Below are positions 34,161-42,371 of a DNA stretch of 64,000 nt, one piece after another (within the stretch, counting starts at the first letter, position 1; the number at the start of each line of letters is the position of its first letter). The position numbers and the translations under genes were made by a program. The DNA comes from UBA7672 sp041166025 (lineage in GTDB: Bacteria; Pseudomonadota; Alphaproteobacteria; Caulobacterales; Hyphomonadaceae), in assembly GCA_041166025.1 (NCBI GenBank), contig JBEAMJ010000010.1:1-64000 (forward strand). The letters are read 5' to 3'. A model generated the notes under the pieces. It was not told the origin of the DNA, ran no database searches, and saw only the letters and a program-made list of their open reading frames with translations.

Positions 34161-34640
34161 TTACGTGTCAGCCACAAAAGCCCCGCTCGCCCCGCCGCTC
34201 TTTGCGAGCAACCGCACGCCCTCGATCCGCATCCCGCGATCGACCGCTTTGAGCATGTCGTAGATCGTAAGACACGCGATCGACACGGCCGTCAGCGCCT
34301 CCATCTCCACGCCCGTTGGCCCGGTGGTCGCGACCTCCGCGACCACCCCGATGCCCGCTCCATCCTGCAGTTCATCCACCCGCACCTTGACGCTCGAAAT
34401 CGCCAGCGGGTGGCACATCGGGATGAGCTCGGACGTCTTCTTCGCTGCCATCACTCCGGCAATCTCCGCAGTCGCGCGCACATCGCCCTTCCCGCCCTTC
34501 GCCCGCGCCAGCTCCAGGGCGACGCCCGACATCAGCACCCGGCCCTCGGCCTTCGCCACGCGCTTCGTCACCGCCTTGTCGGAGACATCGACCATCCGGG
34601 CCCGTCCATCCGCGTCGATATGGGTCAGCTTGTCGGCCAT
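34161..34640 (-). CDS. moaC: Cyclic pyranopterin monophosphate synthase
   Basis: Converts the MoaA product into cyclic pyranopterin monophosphate in molybdenum-cofactor synthesis. The 159-residue length is standard. The N-terminus LTHIDADGRARMVDVSDK, the core ELIPMCHPLAIS and GPTGVEMEALTAVSIACLTIYDMLKAVD are diagnostic. It is divergent from moeA across only 55 bp, so both are likely controlled together. MoaA, MoaD and MoaE are not in this window. Confidence 0.96.
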   Translation of the reverse strand: MADKLTHIDADGRARMVDVSDKAVTKRVAKAEGRVLMSGVALELARAKGGKGDVRATAEIAGVMAAKKTSELIPMCHPLAISSVKVRVDELQDGAGIGVVAEVATTGPTGVEMEALTAVSIACLTIYDMLKAVDRGMRIEGVRLLAKSGGASGAFVADT

Positions 34641-34695
34641 GGTCTTCCTCGTGTGCGCCGCTATTCTGCACCAGCTACAGCGAAAAGGACAAACG

Positions 34696-35898
34696 ATGAT
34701 CCGCATGGCCTCCGTCGAACAGGCGCTCGCCCTGATCGTCGCTGAGGCAGCCTCACGTCGCCTCGGCGTTGAATCGGTCCCACTGGCGAAGGCCTCTGGC
34801 CGCATCTTGGCGGAGCCGGTTCTTGCCCTCATCGACCAGCCCCCGGCCGATGTGTCGGCTATGGATGGCTATGCCGTTCGCTTCGCAGACATGCAGATCG
34901 GTGCAACGCTCGAAGTCTCGGGCGAGTCCCGCGCGGGGGAACCGTCCACCGCAAGCCTCGCCGCAGGCAAAGCTATCCGCATCTTCACAGGCGCGCACGT
35001 TCCCCATGGCGCTGACCACATCCTCATCCAGGAAGACGCCCAACGCGAGGGCGACACGCTCACCGTTGCGCTTGAGCAACGCAAACCCGAAAACATCCGC
35101 CGTCGTGGTATGGACTTCAGGAAGGGCCAATCGCTTGTTCCGGCCGGTCACGTCCTGGCGGAGGGCGCCATCTCGCTTGCCGCCGCTGGCAACAACGGAA
35201 GTATTGTCGTCGCCAGGCAACCGCGCATTGGCGTCCTCGCCAATGGCGATGAGTTGGCTGGCGCCGGCGCCGATCTCACACCCGGACAGGTGGTCAACTC
35301 CATCCAGCCCGCCCTCCTCGCCCTCGCCCGCCGCTGGGGCGCCGACGCCATAGACCTCGGCGTCAGCCATGACGACGAAGCCGACGTCCGAAGGCGCCTC
35401 TCCACCACATGCGATGTCATCGTCTCCATCGGCGGCGCCTCCGTCGGTGACTACGATGTCGTCCGCTCCGCCTTCAACGCCGAAGGCTTCGTTCCGCTGT
35501 TCGAGAAGATTGCCGTGAAGCCCGGCAAGCCGACTTGGTTCTCCGCGAAGGATCGCATCCTCGCACTCGGCCTCCCCGGCAACCCGGCAGCCGCCATGGT
35601 CACTGCCCAGCTTTTTCTCCACCCGCTGATCGCCTCGCTCACAGGCGCCATCGCCAATAACCAAACGGTTCAACGCGCCCATGCCCAGCAAGAGATCCCC
35701 GCCTCCGGCGCCCGCGCGGAATATCTCCGCGCCGTCCTCACGATCGGTGACGACGGCAGGGCAACCGTCCTCGCCGCCGAGAACCAGGACTCCTCGCTTC
35801 TCTCGCCTTTCTTGAAAGCCAACTGCCTCATCCGCCGCCCGATCAAGGCGCCGGCCGTTCCCGCGGGCGGTCTCGTCGAAATCGTGATGCTTCGCTGA
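34696..35898 (+). CDS. moeA: Molybdopterin molybdenumtransferase
   Basis: Inserts molybdate into adenylated molybdopterin. The 400 residues are typical. Signature segments are QPPADVSAMDGYAVR, TGAHVPHGADHILIQED, RRRGMDFRKG, GVLANGDEL and SIGGASVGDYDVV. The molybdenum-site region FEKIAVKPGKPTWF and LPGNPAAAMV also matches. ATG 34696 gives a normal N-terminus. It is divergent from moaC at a distance of 55 bp. Confidence 0.96.
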   Translation: MIRMASVEQALALIVAEAASRRLGVESVPLAKASGRILAEPVLALIDQPPADVSAMDGYAVRFADMQIGATLEVSGESRAGEPSTASLAAGKAIRIFTGAHVPHGADHILIQEDAQREGDTLTVALEQRKPENIRRRGMDFRKGQSLVPAGHVLAEGAISLAAAGNNGSIVVARQPRIGVLANGDELAGAGADLTPGQVVNSIQPALLALARRWGADAIDLGVSHDDEADVRRRLSTTCDVIVSIGGASVGDYDVVRSAFNAEGFVPLFEKIAVKPGKPTWFSAKDRILALGLPGNPAAAMVTAQLFLHPLIASLTGAIANNQTVQRAHAQQEIPASGARAEYLRAVLTIGDDGRATVLAAENQDSSLLSPFLKANCLIRRPIKAPAVPAGGLVEIVMLR

Positions 35899-35963
35899 CC
35901 AATCCCCCACGCCACGCGCTTGCGATACTGCAGACCCGCCTCAATCTTTAAGGACAGACACTC

Positions 35964-36746
35964 ATGCGCCTCGATACGTCTATTTCGGCTGTGGTTACCG
36001 GAGGCGCTTCCGGCCTCGGAAAGGCCAGCGCACAAGCCCTGGCAAGAGCCGGCGTCAAGGTCGCCATCTTCGACATCAATGAGGCGCAAGGTGAAATGGT
36101 CGCGAAGGAAATCGGCGGCGTCTTCTGCAACGTGAACATCCTGAGCGAAGAGAGCGTAGTTGCGGGTTTTGAAAAAGCACGCACCACCAACGGGCAAGAA
36201 CGCATCACTGTTCACTGCGCAATGACCGCTCGGCGAGGAAAGACGCTTGCGTTCGACAAGTCGATCAACGGCTACAAACGCACCTCTACTGAGGACTATG
36301 CCTTTGGCGTCGAAGGTATCCTTGTCGCCAGCTACCGCGTTGCGTCCCTCTCCGCCCTCGGCATGAGCGGCCTCTCCCCGCTGGAGGACGGCGAACGCGG
36401 CTCGATCATCTTGACTGCTTCGGTAGCCGCACAGGACGCGCAGATCGGACAGGTGATCTATGGCTCAGCCAAGGCTGGGGTGAACGGTCTAGTCCTTCCA
36501 ATGGCCCGCGACTTGATGGATCTCGGCATCCGCGTCAATTCGATCATGCCCGGCATCTTCGCCACGCCGCTGATGCTCGGCGCGCCGCAGAACGTGCTGG
36601 ATAGCCTTGCCGCGTCCGTCCCCTTTCCCAAGCGCCTCGGCAAGCCTGAAGAGTTTGGCAGCCTCGTGCTCGAACTCGCTCGCAACGTCTATTTCAACGG
36701 GCAATGCCTTCGGCTTGACGGCGCGATCCGTATGGCGCCGCGCTGA
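35964..36746 (+). CDS. Short-chain dehydrogenase, HSD10-like
   Basis: A 260-residue SDR most like type-2 3-hydroxyacyl-CoA dehydrogenase (HSD10). It has the cofactor motif TGGASGLG, the acidic strand end FDIN that favours NAD, the catalytic Ser in LTASVAA and the YxxxK pair in YGSAKAG. The C-terminal PFPKRLGKPEEF and LDGAIRM match HSD10 closely. Unusually, the NAG motif reads HCAM and the expected catalytic asparagine region is FGVEG, so two active-site positions differ. It may have changed substrate or lost activity. It lies about 65 bp after moeA. Confidence 0.82.
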   Translation: MRLDTSISAVVTGGASGLGKASAQALARAGVKVAIFDINEAQGEMVAKEIGGVFCNVNILSEESVVAGFEKARTTNGQERITVHCAMTARRGKTLAFDKSINGYKRTSTEDYAFGVEGILVASYRVASLSALGMSGLSPLEDGERGSIILTASVAAQDAQIGQVIYGSAKAGVNGLVLPMARDLMDLGIRVNSIMPGIFATPLMLGAPQNVLDSLAASVPFPKRLGKPEEFGSLVLELARNVYFNGQCLRLDGAIRMAPR

Positions 36747-36791
36747 CCCGGGCTTGCCTTTTGTCCCACAATGCGCCTGAACGGACAACGC

Positions 36792-36880
36792 GCGGGCGTG
36801 GCGGAACTGGTAGACGCACCAGACTTAAAATCTGTTGGGCCGCATGGCCCGTGCCGGTTCGAGTCCGGCCGCCCGCACCA
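36792..36880 (+). tRNA. tRNA-Leu (UAA)
   Basis: The acceptor stem GCGGGCG (36792-36798) pairs with CGCCCGC (36870-36876), and the CCA end is encoded. The anticodon loop CTTAAAA gives anticodon TAA, which reads UUA/UUG leucine codons. A long variable arm (TTGGGCCGCATGGCCC region) and a T loop GGTTCGAGTCC confirm a class II tRNA-Leu of 89 nt. Confidence 0.97.
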
Positions 36881-36940
36881 GTCCCCGGCCCCGTGCACCG
36901 ACCTTTTGCATCGCGGGGCGCTGCGGGTTAGCATCGCAGC

Positions 36941-37345
36941 ATGAGACTTCACGCCGCTTTACTCGCAGCCTCGGTGGTCCTCCTGGCCGCGCCTGCCCTC
37001 GCGCAGGATCCCGAGGATCCGTTGGCCGAGCCCGCAATTCAGCGCAATGCACCAATCGAGCTTCTCAGCGATCTGGCCGAGACGCTTGGCCGCGCCCATG
37101 CCGTCCGGACGCTTTGCAACGGCGACACCGATTCGACTTGGCGTAACTACATGCTGAATCTGATGTCCTATGAGGCGCCGGGCGGACCGCGGCGGGCAAC
37201 CCTGACAGACGCCTTCAATCGCGGCTATCGCGGCCAGAATCGCGAGACGTCGACCTGCACCTCGAGCACGCCCGGGATCGAGGCCGCAATCGCGCGCCGG
37301 GGCCGCGAGCTATCGGAAGCTATCGCACGCACGTACCTCAATTGA
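36941..37345 (+). CDS. TIGR02301 family secreted protein
   Basis: A 134-residue exported protein with a signal peptide ending APALAQD. The conserved pattern LAETLGRAHAVRTLCNG, then WRNYMLNLM, then DAFNRGYRG with a following STCTSS cysteine, matches the alphaproteobacterial TIGR02301 family. The two cysteines (LCNG, TCTS) may form a disulfide. Function is unknown. It starts 60 bp after the tRNA-Leu gene on the same strand and may share read-through transcription. Confidence 0.85.
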   Translation: MRLHAALLAASVVLLAAPALAQDPEDPLAEPAIQRNAPIELLSDLAETLGRAHAVRTLCNGDTDSTWRNYMLNLMSYEAPGGPRRATLTDAFNRGYRGQNRETSTCTSSTPGIEAAIARRGRELSEAIARTYLN

Positions 37346-37354
37346 GACGGCGCC

Positions 37355-38920
37355 TCAGGGGATGTGGCAGGCAATCAGGCGCGGCCCGCGGATCGCCACC
37401 GCGCGCGCCAGCGCATCGTTGAACTGCGCGCAGGTCGAGACAGCCTCGGCCCCAACACCCAGGCCCTCACTCAACTTCACCCAGTCGATGTCGGGATTGC
37501 CGAGGCTCAGCATGCCGTCCGCCGCCGGACCGGGATTTCCGGCGCCCGTGCGAGCGAGCTCGATCTTAAGGATGCGGTAGGCGTTGTTGACGAACACAAT
37601 GGTGAGCACGTCGAGCCGCTCCCGCGCCATGGTCCACAGCGCCTGCACCGTGTACATCCCCGCGCCATCGCCGGCGAGGCATACGGTCTTCACATCCGGA
37701 CGCGCCACTGCAGCGCCCACGGCGACCGGCATGCCCTGCCCGATGGCGCCGCCGGTATGGCCCAGCCACTCATGCCGCGCGCCTGACGCCATGGCCTGGT
37801 AGATAGGCAGGCCCGAGGTGACGCCATCGTCGGAGATCAACGCGCCTTCGGGCAGATAATGAGCCAGCGATAGGCCGATGGTGTGCGGGTTGAACTTGTC
37901 GCCCGTTCCCGGCACAGGCCGCGTCCATCCACCCACGCGCGGCGCCACCGGCGCATCGAGCCAGTCGGCCAGTCGGACAACTGCGTCCCGGCTGTCCGTG
38001 TCGGGCCCGCCGAGGCTCAGCGTGCGAGCGCCCGCGGGGGTGAAGGCGCCTGGCGTATTCGGATAGGCAAAGAATGCAACCGGGGACTTGGTTCCGGCCA
38101 GCAACAGCAGGTCGACGTCCTTGAGCACATCAACCGCCATCTCTGCGAAGTACGGCAAGCGCGCCGCATCGTGGAGCCCGCCGCCGCGTACATGCCGCGC
38201 CATGAACGTATCCGTGAGGACGCGGACGCCCTGCGCCTCCATGCGCCGCAACGTCTCAGCCGCGCCCGCATGCAGCGCCGTGCCATTCACCAGCATGGTT
38301 GGCCGCTTGGCTTTTGTGATCGCGCGCCCGGCCTCTTCGATCACATCATCGCTCGCGGTCTTGAGGGCAGCGCGCCTGCCTTGCGCGGCGCGCGTCGCCC
38401 CGCCGGTCCATGCCACATCCGCCGGCATGATCAGCGAGACCGGACCCGGCGGCGGACCGTAACTCGCCTCAAACGCCTCGACCGCCAGCGCGCCCGCGTC
38501 CTCCACCCGATCCACCGATTTCAACCAGAGCGAGTTCGGCGCAGCCAGTGAGACTATGTCGGAAGCCAACGGCGCATCATACTGGCGATGCGTCACAGCA
38601 TGATCCCCGATCAGGTTGATCATCGGTACGAACGCCCTGCGTCCGTTATGGATGTTGGCCCCGCCATTGAGATAGCCCGGCCCGAGATGCAACAGCGTGA
38701 GCGCCGGCACGCCGGCCATCCGCGCATAGCCATCGGCTGCACCCGTCGCCACCCCCTCGAACAGGCACAGCACGGACCTTATGCGCGGCTCTCGGTCGAG
38801 CGCGGTGACAAGATGCATCTCGCTCGTCCCAGGATTGGCGAAACACGCGGCCACGCCGCAATCCGCCAGCGACCCGATGATCGCCTCTGCGCCCGTGATC
38901 CCACTTTGAACATCCGCCAT
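37355..38920 (-). CDS. ThDP-dependent acetolactate-synthase-like/benzoylformate-decarboxylase-like enzyme
   Basis: A 521-residue thiamin-diphosphate enzyme with the PYR-central-PP domain order. The cofactor-activating glutamate is in LFEGVATGAADGYARM, and the ThDP/Mg motif runs from GDGAGMYTVQALW to the NN of VFVNNAYR. The opening FANPGTSEMHLV is typical of the group annotated as acetolactate synthase large subunit or MdlC-like. No small regulatory subunit gene is adjacent, so true branched-chain synthesis is unlikely and a 2-oxo-acid decarboxylase is more probable. ATG 38920 is the consensus start. Confidence 0.88.
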   Translation of the reverse strand: MADVQSGITGAEAIIGSLADCGVAACFANPGTSEMHLVTALDREPRIRSVLCLFEGVATGAADGYARMAGVPALTLLHLGPGYLNGGANIHNGRRAFVPMINLIGDHAVTHRQYDAPLASDIVSLAAPNSLWLKSVDRVEDAGALAVEAFEASYGPPPGPVSLIMPADVAWTGGATRAAQGRRAALKTASDDVIEEAGRAITKAKRPTMLVNGTALHAGAAETLRRMEAQGVRVLTDTFMARHVRGGGLHDAARLPYFAEMAVDVLKDVDLLLLAGTKSPVAFFAYPNTPGAFTPAGARTLSLGGPDTDSRDAVVRLADWLDAPVAPRVGGWTRPVPGTGDKFNPHTIGLSLAHYLPEGALISDDGVTSGLPIYQAMASGARHEWLGHTGGAIGQGMPVAVGAAVARPDVKTVCLAGDGAGMYTVQALWTMARERLDVLTIVFVNNAYRILKIELARTGAGNPGPAADGMLSLGNPDIDWVKLSEGLGVGAEAVSTCAQFNDALARAVAIRGPRLIACHIP

Positions 38921-38983
38921 GCCTGCCCCTCTGCCGCACGCGGACCCTACGCCCTGAGCGCGACATGACAAGCCGCGCAACCT

Positions 38984-39793
38984 TTAGGGCGCAGGGCTTG
39001 CCTCACCTTCCGGAAACAGGTTGGCGCCGCACCGCTTGCAGTGGGCGGCGTCCCGTTCATGCATGGCCAGCTCGCACGCCGGGCAATCGTGCCGCAGTTT
39101 GTCTCCAATCGCGATGGCGCGGATCAGCTGCAGGAACAGGGAGACACCCAGCACCATCATGATGACGGACAGCCATCTGCCTGTGGTTCCCTGCATGGTG
39201 ATGTCGCCAAACCCGGTCGTCGTCAGCGTGCTCATCGTGAAGTAAAGCGCATCAAGATAGTTCTGGATCTTCTCGTTCTGGCCATGCTGATCGACATAGA
39301 CCAGCGCCGTAACGATGAAGACAAACACAACCAGGTTGACCACCTTCGAGACGACGAAGGAGTTGTAGTGCAGCCATTTCGACACTATGTGCTGGCGGTC
39401 AAGGAACTCGAACGCGCGCACCAGGCGCACCACGCGGAACACGCGTAGGAAGACGAGGTTCTCGGCCACGAAGGGGATAAGCAGCGTCGCGGAGACAACG
39501 AGGTCTGCTAGGTTGGTGATACGCAGGAAGAACCGCGCCTTGTAGCGCTCGATATAGAAGCGGGCAGCCAGGTCGAGCGTGATCACGAGCGCGATGAAGA
39601 GATCGACGAGCACCCAGACGCCATTGGTCAGCCGCTCCTCGCCGTGCCAGGAGATCGATGGATGGAACAGGAAGAGTACGATCGAGAATAGATCGAACAC
39701 CAGCATCGACCAGCGGAAGATCGACGGCCAGCGGCCCTGCCCCGAATACAACCAGAACAGCGTCCGGTTCAGCCCCCTTCGATGTTCGTGCAT
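38984..39793 (-). CDS. Voltage-gated potassium channel with C-terminal zinc-ribbon tail
   Basis: A 269-residue ion-transport protein with six transmembrane segments. S4 carries spaced arginines (RVFRVVRLVRAF). The pore loop has the filter TTTGFGD, a variant of the usual TVGYGD. After the last helix a short cytoplasmic tail contains two Cys-x2-Cys pairs (CPAC and CKRC), which look like a zinc ribbon. Potassium selectivity is inferred. ATG 39793 shares its A with the stop of the dihydroorotase gene (TGATG), so the two are translationally coupled. Confidence 0.88.
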   Translation of the reverse strand: MHEHRRGLNRTLFWLYSGQGRWPSIFRWSMLVFDLFSIVLFLFHPSISWHGEERLTNGVWVLVDLFIALVITLDLAARFYIERYKARFFLRITNLADLVVSATLLIPFVAENLVFLRVFRVVRLVRAFEFLDRQHIVSKWLHYNSFVVSKVVNLVVFVFIVTALVYVDQHGQNEKIQNYLDALYFTMSTLTTTGFGDITMQGTTGRWLSVIMMVLGVSLFLQLIRAIAIGDKLRHDCPACELAMHERDAAHCKRCGANLFPEGEASPAP

Positions 39794-41130
39794 CAGGCCC
39801 GCGCCAGCGTCTCGATGAAGCGTACCGGCTCGCCCAGTCCGGGCGCCACGATCGCGCCCTCGCACATCACCATCGTGCCGCGGACGAATGTCGCCATCGG
39901 CCAGGCCTTCGCCTCCATGCCGTCGAACGGCGTCCAGCCGCAGCGCGAGGCAGACCAGTCGTGGGTGATGGTCCTGCGCGCCTTGAGATCGACCAGTGTG
40001 AAGTCAGCATCATAGCCCTGGGCAATCCGGCCCTTGCCGGCGATACCGAACACGCGCTGGGGGCCAGCACTGGTGAGTTCGATGAAGCGTGTGAGGCTCA
40101 GCTTCCCATCGGCCACATGCGTCAGCATTACGGGCACGATCGTCTGGACGCCAGGCATGCCCGAGGGCGAAGCTGGATAGGGGCGGGCCTTCTCTTCCTT
40201 CGTGTGCGGAGCGTGGTCAGATCCGATGAGGTCCGGGACCCCTTGGTTGACGGCGCGCCAGAGCGCCTCGCGCTGGGCTGCATCGCGCACCGGCGGATTC
40301 ATCTGCGCGTAACCCTTGAGGCGGATGTAATCCTCAGGTCCAGCCAGGGTCAGGTGCTGGGGTGTAACCTCGACGGTCGCGATGTCCTTGTTGGCCGCCA
40401 GCAGCTCCATCTCCTCGCCGGTTGTGACGTGAAGCACATGGATACGCTTGCCGGTCTTGCGGGCGAGGCGCAGCAGACGCCGGGTCGATGAGACTGCGGC
40501 CTCCACATCCCGCACCTCGGGGTGAGAGGTCCAGTCGCCCTGCCGGGCCAGCTTGCGCCGGTCGGCGAGGCGGTATTCGTCCTCCGAATGGAAGGCGGCT
40601 CGGCGCGAGATGGCGTTGAGAACGCGCTCAACGCCTTCGTCATCCTCAACCAGCAACTGGCCGGTGCTGGCGCCCATGAACACCTTCACGCCGCAGACCC
40701 CCTCCATCATCTCCATTTCGTGGAGAATGTCTGCGTTGTCGTGCGTCGCACCGGCATAAAACGCATGGTCCGCATGCATCCGGCCTTTGGCGCGGGCCAG
40801 CTTGTCTAGCATCATGTCAGGCGAGGTGGTGGAAGGGTCGGTGTTCGGCATTTCGAAGACGGTGGTAACACCGCCGAGCACCGCCGAACGCGACCCGGTC
40901 TCAAGGTCTTCCTTCCATTCGAGGCCCGGTTCACGGAAGTGGACCTGTGTGTCGATCACCCCGGGCAGCACGTGAAGGCCATCCGCCTCGAAGATTTCAC
41001 CCGCCTTGGCGGCAGCGAGCGCGCCGATGTGGGCGATCTTCCCGTTCACCACGCCGACATCCGTAACGTCCATTCCGCCGGGCGTCGCCACCGTCCCGCC
41101 CTTGATGATCAGGTCGAATGCTTGCGCCAT
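39793..41130 (-). CDS. pyrC: Dihydroorotase-type amidohydrolase (QxH variant)
   Basis: A 445-residue cyclic amidohydrolase, most likely dihydroorotase of pyrimidine synthesis. Allantoinase or hydantoinase cannot be fully excluded. LPGVID is followed by QVHFREPG, where the first metal-ligand histidine of HxHFREPG is glutamine, as in some dihydroorotase subfamilies. VKVFMGASTG carries the candidate carboxylated lysine, HVLHVTT and VEVTPQHL hold later metal histidines, and LIGSDHAPH holds the catalytic aspartate. The ATG at 41130 follows a 7-bp hairpin whose loop holds part of the GGAG ribosome site. It is coupled to the potassium channel gene downstream. Confidence 0.87.
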   Translation of the reverse strand: MAQAFDLIIKGGTVATPGGMDVTDVGVVNGKIAHIGALAAAKAGEIFEADGLHVLPGVIDTQVHFREPGLEWKEDLETGSRSAVLGGVTTVFEMPNTDPSTTSPDMMLDKLARAKGRMHADHAFYAGATHDNADILHEMEMMEGVCGVKVFMGASTGQLLVEDDEGVERVLNAISRRAAFHSEDEYRLADRRKLARQGDWTSHPEVRDVEAAVSSTRRLLRLARKTGKRIHVLHVTTGEEMELLAANKDIATVEVTPQHLTLAGPEDYIRLKGYAQMNPPVRDAAQREALWRAVNQGVPDLIGSDHAPHTKEEKARPYPASPSGMPGVQTIVPVMLTHVADGKLSLTRFIELTSAGPQRVFGIAGKGRIAQGYDADFTLVDLKARRTITHDWSASRCGWTPFDGMEAKAWPMATFVRGTMVMCEGAIVAPGLGEPVRFIETLARA

Positions 41131-41153
41131 CGCCAGCTCCAGGAATGCTGGCG
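41131..41153 (-). promoter_or_regulatory. Hairpin at the dihydroorotase ribosome-binding site
   Basis: In the mRNA, CGCCAGC and GCTGGCG form a perfect 7-bp stem with a 9-base loop, and the ATG follows with no gap. The GGAG ribosome site spans the loop and first stem pair, six bases before ATG. Folding would hide the start region, a candidate translational switch. Confidence 0.55.
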
Positions 41154-41212
41154 CTGTATGGACCCGGAACGACTTTTGGCCAAGCCGCAGCGGCGTTTCG
41201 AATGAATCAGAA

Positions 41213-41232
41213 GGGCGGCCGACGGGCCGCCC
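41213..41232 (-). terminator. GC-rich hairpin upstream of the dihydroorotase gene
   Basis: GGGCGGCC (41213-41220) and GGCCGCCC (41225-41232) form a perfect 8-bp stem with a four-base loop. On the minus strand it is followed by TTCTGATT. It sits between the small membrane protein gene and the dihydroorotase start, so it may end the upstream transcript or act as an attenuator. Confidence 0.4.
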
Positions 41233-41280
41233 CTCCTCCACCACCCGCGCCTTTGCCGGCGTCTGTCGGACACGTGTTGC

Positions 41281-41311
41281 CGGGAGAAGGGCCGTTGACC
41301 CTTCCCTCCCG
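41281..41311 (-). terminator. Hairpin after the 49-residue membrane protein gene
   Basis: The minus-strand segment directly after the small gene's stop folds GGGAGGGAAGGG against CCCTTCTCCC around a seven-base loop. Part of one strand bulges. No T run follows, so termination strength is uncertain. Confidence 0.35.
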
Positions 41312-41313
41312 CA

Positions 41314-41463
41314 TCAGGTGTCCAATTCGTCGTGATACATGTCGCCCATGAGGGCGCCCTCGCCCGATGTCAGGACCTTGAGAATCCAGGCCAGGATAGC
41401 GACCGCAATGACCGCCCAGTGCAGCGCAGGATTTTGCGCCACTTCCACCATCGACTCCCACAT
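41314..41463 (-). CDS. Small single-pass membrane protein
   Basis: A 49-residue protein, MWESMVEVAQN followed by a hydrophobic helix (WAVIAVAILAWILKVL) and an acidic tail ending YHDELDT. GGAGAAC lies 8-10 bases before the ATG. No family is recognised. It is followed by a stem-loop and then the dihydroorotase gene on the same strand. The clear membrane helix and charged ends support a real gene, but the case rests on that alone. Confidence 0.5.
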   Translation of the reverse strand: MWESMVEVAQNPALHWAVIAVAILAWILKVLTSGEGALMGDMYHDELDT

Positions 41464-41685
41464 GTCTCGCTGTTCTCCCGCGACTTGTGATGAACTTAGC
41501 GCAAGCGAATTAACGAAGCCTCTCGCAAAACTTTCGCCTTGGTAAGCACGCAACTTTTTTGCGGCGATTGTTGAGGCGCTCCGACTTGATCGCGCGTGCG
41601 CGAATGAGTTTTGCACATAATCCAAGGTCGTGCGGTTCTACGGTTCCGCTTGCCGTCAAGGCAGTTTCGATGGCAGGTTTTTCCG

Positions 41686-42324
41686 ATGACGACTGGCTCG
41701 CGCAAAAGCTCGCGAAAGGTAAGCGATCCGCCAGCGCCTCGCGCTTGGCAGCGCATGCTGTCGGGTCGCCGCCTCGACCTGCTGGACCCTTCGCCGCTTG
41801 ATATAGAGATCGCAGACATCGCCCACGGCCTGGCCCGTGTGGCGCGCTGGAACGGACAGACGCGGGGCGGTCACGCCTTCTCGGTCGCCCAGCATTCAGT
41901 CCTGGTCGAGTCATTGGTCAGACGCATGTGGCCCGAGTCCGGCCCGGCTCACCTGCTCGGCGCGCTTCTGCATGATGCGCCGGAGTATGTGATCGGCGAT
42001 ATGATTTCGCCATTCAAGAATGCGCTCGGCGTCGACTACCGCCAGTTTGAGGCGCGGCTGGAATCCGCGATCCGCTTGCGCTTCGGACTACCCGCAAAAA
42101 TGACCGCCGACCTGAAAGCCCGGATCAAGCAGGCGGACCAGTCTGCCGCCTTCTACGAGGCCACGCGCCTCGCCGGCTTTGATGTCGACGAAGCGCTTGG
42201 ACTGTTCGGCGGCCCGCCGCCAGGGCCGGACCCCGACATGACGCCGCTCTCGCCCAGCGATGCGCAACAATTGTTCCTGCAGCGCTTTTCCGACCTCCAA
42301 AGCGAGATGGATGGGCGGGGCTAA
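41686..42324 (+). CDS. HD-domain phosphohydrolase (YfbR/COG1896-like)
   Basis: A 212-residue metal-dependent phosphohydrolase of the HD superfamily. The first metal histidine region is GGHAFSVAQHSVLV, the HD pair lies in ALLHDAPEYVIGDM, and the later aspartate is in KARIKQADQSAAF. YfbR-like members are 5'-nucleotidases, but the substrate here is not proven. ATG 41686 precedes the conserved WQRMLSGRRLDLLDPSPLDI. It is the first gene of a plus-strand run that continues into the phosphatase-like protein and NrtR/NadQ, hinting at nucleotide or NAD turnover. Confidence 0.85.
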   Translation: MTTGSRKSSRKVSDPPAPRAWQRMLSGRRLDLLDPSPLDIEIADIAHGLARVARWNGQTRGGHAFSVAQHSVLVESLVRRMWPESGPAHLLGALLHDAPEYVIGDMISPFKNALGVDYRQFEARLESAIRLRFGLPAKMTADLKARIKQADQSAAFYEATRLAGFDVDEALGLFGGPPPGPDPDMTPLSPSDAQQLFLQRFSDLQSEMDGRG

Positions 42325-42371
42325 CGGAAGAAGCAATTCCGTTTTGCCTGTTCCCACCCTAAGTTCCGGCG

